The notes under the pieces are model-generated. The model was given only the letters and a program-made list of their open reading frames with translations. It made no database searches and was not told where the DNA came from. This document shows, piece after piece, positions 6,105-7,224 of a stretch of DNA of 7,224 nt (position 1 is its first letter; each line of letters starts with the position of its first letter). The DNA comes from Bacteroidales bacterium. GTDB taxonomy: Bacteria > Bacteroidota > Bacteroidia > Bacteroidales > PUMT01. The stretch lies in contig SKQJ01000143.1 in NCBI GenBank assembly GCA_007119075.1, positions 1 to 7,224 of the forward strand, in the 5' to 3' direction. Position numbers and translations under genes: made by a program.

Positions 6105-6133
6105 CCGGGAAGCCAGATGGCTTTTCTGGCCGG
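6105..6133. terminator. candidate bidirectional terminator between patB and trmD
   Basis: Between two convergent genes, GCCAGA (6112-6117) pairs with TCTGGC (6125-6130) around a 7-base loop. A further CCG (6105-6107) with CGG (6131-6133) can pair across a 4-base bulge. An alternative plus-strand stem AAGCC (6110-6114) with GGCTT (6119-6123) is followed directly by TTTC. On the minus strand, T-rich sequence follows (CTTTTCATCTTTTTTT, 6104-6089). Position and composition fit a shared terminator, but no single fold is perfect. The remaining bases 6134-6237 hold no gene I can support. Confidence 0.45.
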
Positions 6134-6237
6134 AATCCACTTGCCACACTCAATTGTTGCGTTTCCGCCGGAAGGCACATGCAGCAGTCCCGGGGTGCTA
6201 CAGGTCCGGTATGCCGAGCGAAATATGCTCCGTAATG

Positions 6238-6918
6238 CTATTCCGTATCCAGAAGATCGGGCCTGAGCTTGCGGGTTCTTTCGATTGACTGCCCCATTTT
6301 CCATTCCTGGATTTTCTCCTTGTTGCCGGAAAGCAAAATCGGGGGGACCTCCCAGTCTTTGTATCTGGCCGGCCGTGTATAAACAGGAGGGGCAAGCAGG
6401 TTATCCTGGAAAGAGTCTGTCAGCGCACTTGTTTCATCAGATATCGCGCCGGGCAATAACCTGACCGTGCAATCGGCGATCACCGCCGCTGCAAGTTCTC
6501 CGCCGGTCATAACATAATCGCCAAGCGATACTTCCATAGAAACCAGGTGATCCCGGATCCTTTGATCTACGCCTTTATAATGACCGCACAGAATGATCAG
6601 GTTTTCAAGGGTGGAAAACCTGTTTGCCATCTGCTGGTTAAATTGTCGCCCGTCGGGCGACACGTAAATGATTTCATCGTAATCCCGCTGTTTCTTCAGA
6701 TGTTCGATTGCCCTGTCAACAGGCTCGATCATCATGACCATGCCTGCCTCACCGCTGAAGGCATAGTCATCAACCCTGCGATGCCTGTCCGTGCTGAAAT
6801 CGCGGATATTATGTACTTCGATTACGGCTGTCCCGCTGCTTACAGCCCTTTTGAGAATTGAATGGCTAAGGAAACTTTCGAGCAGTTCCGGCAACACCGT
6901 AAGGATATCAATGCGCAT
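6238..6918 (-). CDS. trmD: tRNA (guanine-N1)-methyltransferase TrmD
   Basis: TrmD methylates N1 of G37 next to the anticodon of tRNAs reading CNN codons, using S-adenosylmethionine, and so prevents +1 frameshifting. From ATG 6918 it has 226 residues, as usual. It opens with MRIDILTVLPELLESFLSHS; then comes FSGEAGMVMMIEP (54-66), where many relatives have a GG-rich loop. The SPOUT knot region follows with YVSPDGRQFNQ (85-95), LIILCGHYKGVDQRIRDHL (107-125) and SLGDYVMTGGELAAAVIAD (131-149). Asp168 in ALTDSFQDN corresponds to the catalytic Asp of the E. coli enzyme, and Arg153 in CTVRLLPG to its conserved Arg. The C-terminal tRNA-binding part has PPVYTRPARYKDWEVP and SIERTRKLRPDLL. An upstream in-frame ATG at 6954 would add MLFLFLFLQKKQ, which is not part of the family N-terminus, so I reject it. 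It stands apart here from the rimM and rplS neighbours seen in many other bacteria. Confidence 0.97.
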   Translation of the reverse strand: MRIDILTVLPELLESFLSHSILKRAVSSGTAVIEVHNIRDFSTDRHRRVDDYAFSGEAGMVMMIEPVDRAIEHLKKQRDYDEIIYVSPDGRQFNQQMANRFSTLENLIILCGHYKGVDQRIRDHLVSMEVSLGDYVMTGGELAAAVIADCTVRLLPGAISDETSALTDSFQDNLLAPPVYTRPARYKDWEVPPILLSGNKEKIQEWKMGQSIERTRKLRPDLLDTE

Positions 6919-6930
6919 TTGTTTTTTTTG

Positions 6931-6938
6931 CAAAAATA
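6931..6938 (-). promoter_or_regulatory. candidate -7 box for trmD
   Basis: On the minus strand TATTTTTG matches the Bacteroidetes -7 consensus TAnnTTTG exactly. It lies only 12 bases before the trmD ATG, which would give a very short leader, and no clear TTTG lies at the usual -33 spacing. The stretch is A/T homopolymer rich, so a chance match is possible. Confidence 0.3.
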
Positions 6939-7008
6939 GGAACAAAAACAACATTGCGGCGCACGATTCTCAATCGTCATATCAAACCCTGAATAAAATT
7001 CATCCGGT

Positions 7009-7042
7009 TTTGGGAAGGTGAATATATATTTTAGTACTTTTG
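7009..7042 (+). promoter_or_regulatory. candidate promoter of the gene at 7105
   Basis: TACTTTTG (7035-7042) matches the Bacteroidetes -7 consensus TAnnTTTG exactly, and a TTTG (7009-7012) lies 22 bases upstream, one base beyond the usual -33 to -7 spacing of 19-21. Transcription would start near 7048, leaving a leader of about 55 bases that holds the hairpin at 7060-7081. Confidence 0.5.
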
Positions 7043-7059
7043 AAGGTTAAAATATTAAT

Positions 7060-7081
7060 AATCTTATCAAAGGATAAGATT
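7060..7081 (+). repeat. perfect inverted repeat in the leader of the gene at 7105
   Basis: AATCTTATC (7060-7068) and GATAAGATT (7073-7081) are perfect 9-bp arms around the 4-base loop AAAG. It lies just downstream of the candidate promoter and 23 bases before the ATG at 7105. There is no T-run after it, so it does not look like a terminator. It could be an operator or a 5'-leader hairpin affecting stability or translation. It is not the known CIRCE heat-shock operator. Confidence 0.55.
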
Positions 7082-7104
7082 GGGAATCTGAAAAACTACC
7101 TCGT

Positions 7105-7224
7105 ATGAATACGAAGGATATTAACGGACCTGCTCCGGAGGAGCAATCCGGCGAAAACGATGGACTGGCCGGAAATACTGGGAAAAAAGCAGACAAGGAA
7201 AATCAGGGGGGGGAGGCTGAGAAA
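7105..7224 (+). CDS. N-terminus of a hydrophilic acidic protein, possibly GrpE (partial)
   Basis: The frame from ATG 7105 is open to the window end, 40 codons, with a good promoter match upstream. The peptide begins MNTKDINGPAPEEQSGENDG and is rich in Glu, Asp, Lys, Asn and Gly (9 acidic and 5 lysine residues out of 40), with almost no hydrophobic residues: a disordered tail with no signal peptide. Such a tail is common at the start of the co-chaperone GrpE in this phylum, but many unrelated proteins look the same, so the identity is only a guess. The conserved domain would lie outside the window. A run of eight G (7206-7213) sits inside the frame, coding Gly-Gly and flanking bases; a length error there would shift the frame. 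No Shine-Dalgarno sequence is obvious. Confidence 0.6.
   Translation, partial: MNTKDINGPAPEEQSGENDGLAGNTGKKADKENQGGEAEK

Noticed and set aside
6097..6288. 63-codon frame overlapping the patB stop by ATGA
   Set aside because: The overlap looks operon-like, but the frame runs through the hairpin and into the antisense of the trmD 3' end and has no recognisable features.
6919..6954. N-terminal extension of trmD
   Set aside because: The extra residues MLFLFLFLQKKQ come from a homopolymer-rich promoter stretch, while TrmD proteins begin with the MRIDILT-like segment at 6918.

Overview
The window looks like chromosomal DNA of a Bacteroidota (Bacteroidetes) member, probably of the order Bacteroidales or close to it. 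Three things point there. First, there is the three-gene order ECF sigma factor, FecR-type anti-sigma factor, SusC/RagA-type TonB-dependent receptor with an STN domain. Second, the FecR protein carries the DUF4974-type C-terminus typical of that phylum. Third, promoter-like sequences resemble the Bacteroidetes -7 consensus TAnnTTTG and Shine-Dalgarno sequences are weak. No mobile element, tRNA, rRNA or CRISPR array was seen.

Layout: (1) 1-2443, all minus strand, is a cell-surface signalling locus. Transcription order is the ECF sigma factor (2443-1868), a 114-bp gap, the FecR anti-sigma factor (1753-641), a 188-bp gap with two inverted repeats, then the 5' end of a SusC-like receptor (452 to beyond base 1). 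The rest of the receptor and any SusD partner lie outside the window. (2) 2444-2718 is a gap with an AT-rich upstream region for the sigma gene and a large imperfect hairpin that may end the next transcription unit. (3) 2719-4663, minus strand, is a tightly spaced two-gene unit. It encodes an exported ankyrin-repeat protein with a C-terminal beta-rich, aromatic-rich domain (possibly an outer-membrane barrel), followed 4 bp later by a small cysteine-containing lipoprotein. Neither can be assigned a function, and this pair is the most novel-looking part of the window. (4) 4664-4924 is a divergent gap with a perfect 12-bp palindrome near the ankyrin gene and an attenuator-like set of inverted repeats on the other side. 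(5) 4925-6100, plus strand, is a PatB/MalY-type PLP-dependent C-S lyase. (6) 6238-6918, minus strand, is trmD, the tRNA (m1G37) methyltransferase, convergent with patB across a hairpin. (7) 6919-7104 is a divergent promoter region with a TAnnTTTG match and a perfect 9-bp-arm hairpin. (8) From 7105, plus strand, is the start of a hydrophilic, acidic protein cut by the window end; GrpE is possible but unproven.

Functionally, the first three genes form a regulatory unit in which the receptor's periplasmic STN domain would signal through FecR to release the sigma factor, which activates the receptor operon. The patB and trmD genes are ordinary metabolic and housekeeping genes. The ankyrin/lipoprotein pair is an envelope module whose role cannot be read from sequence alone.
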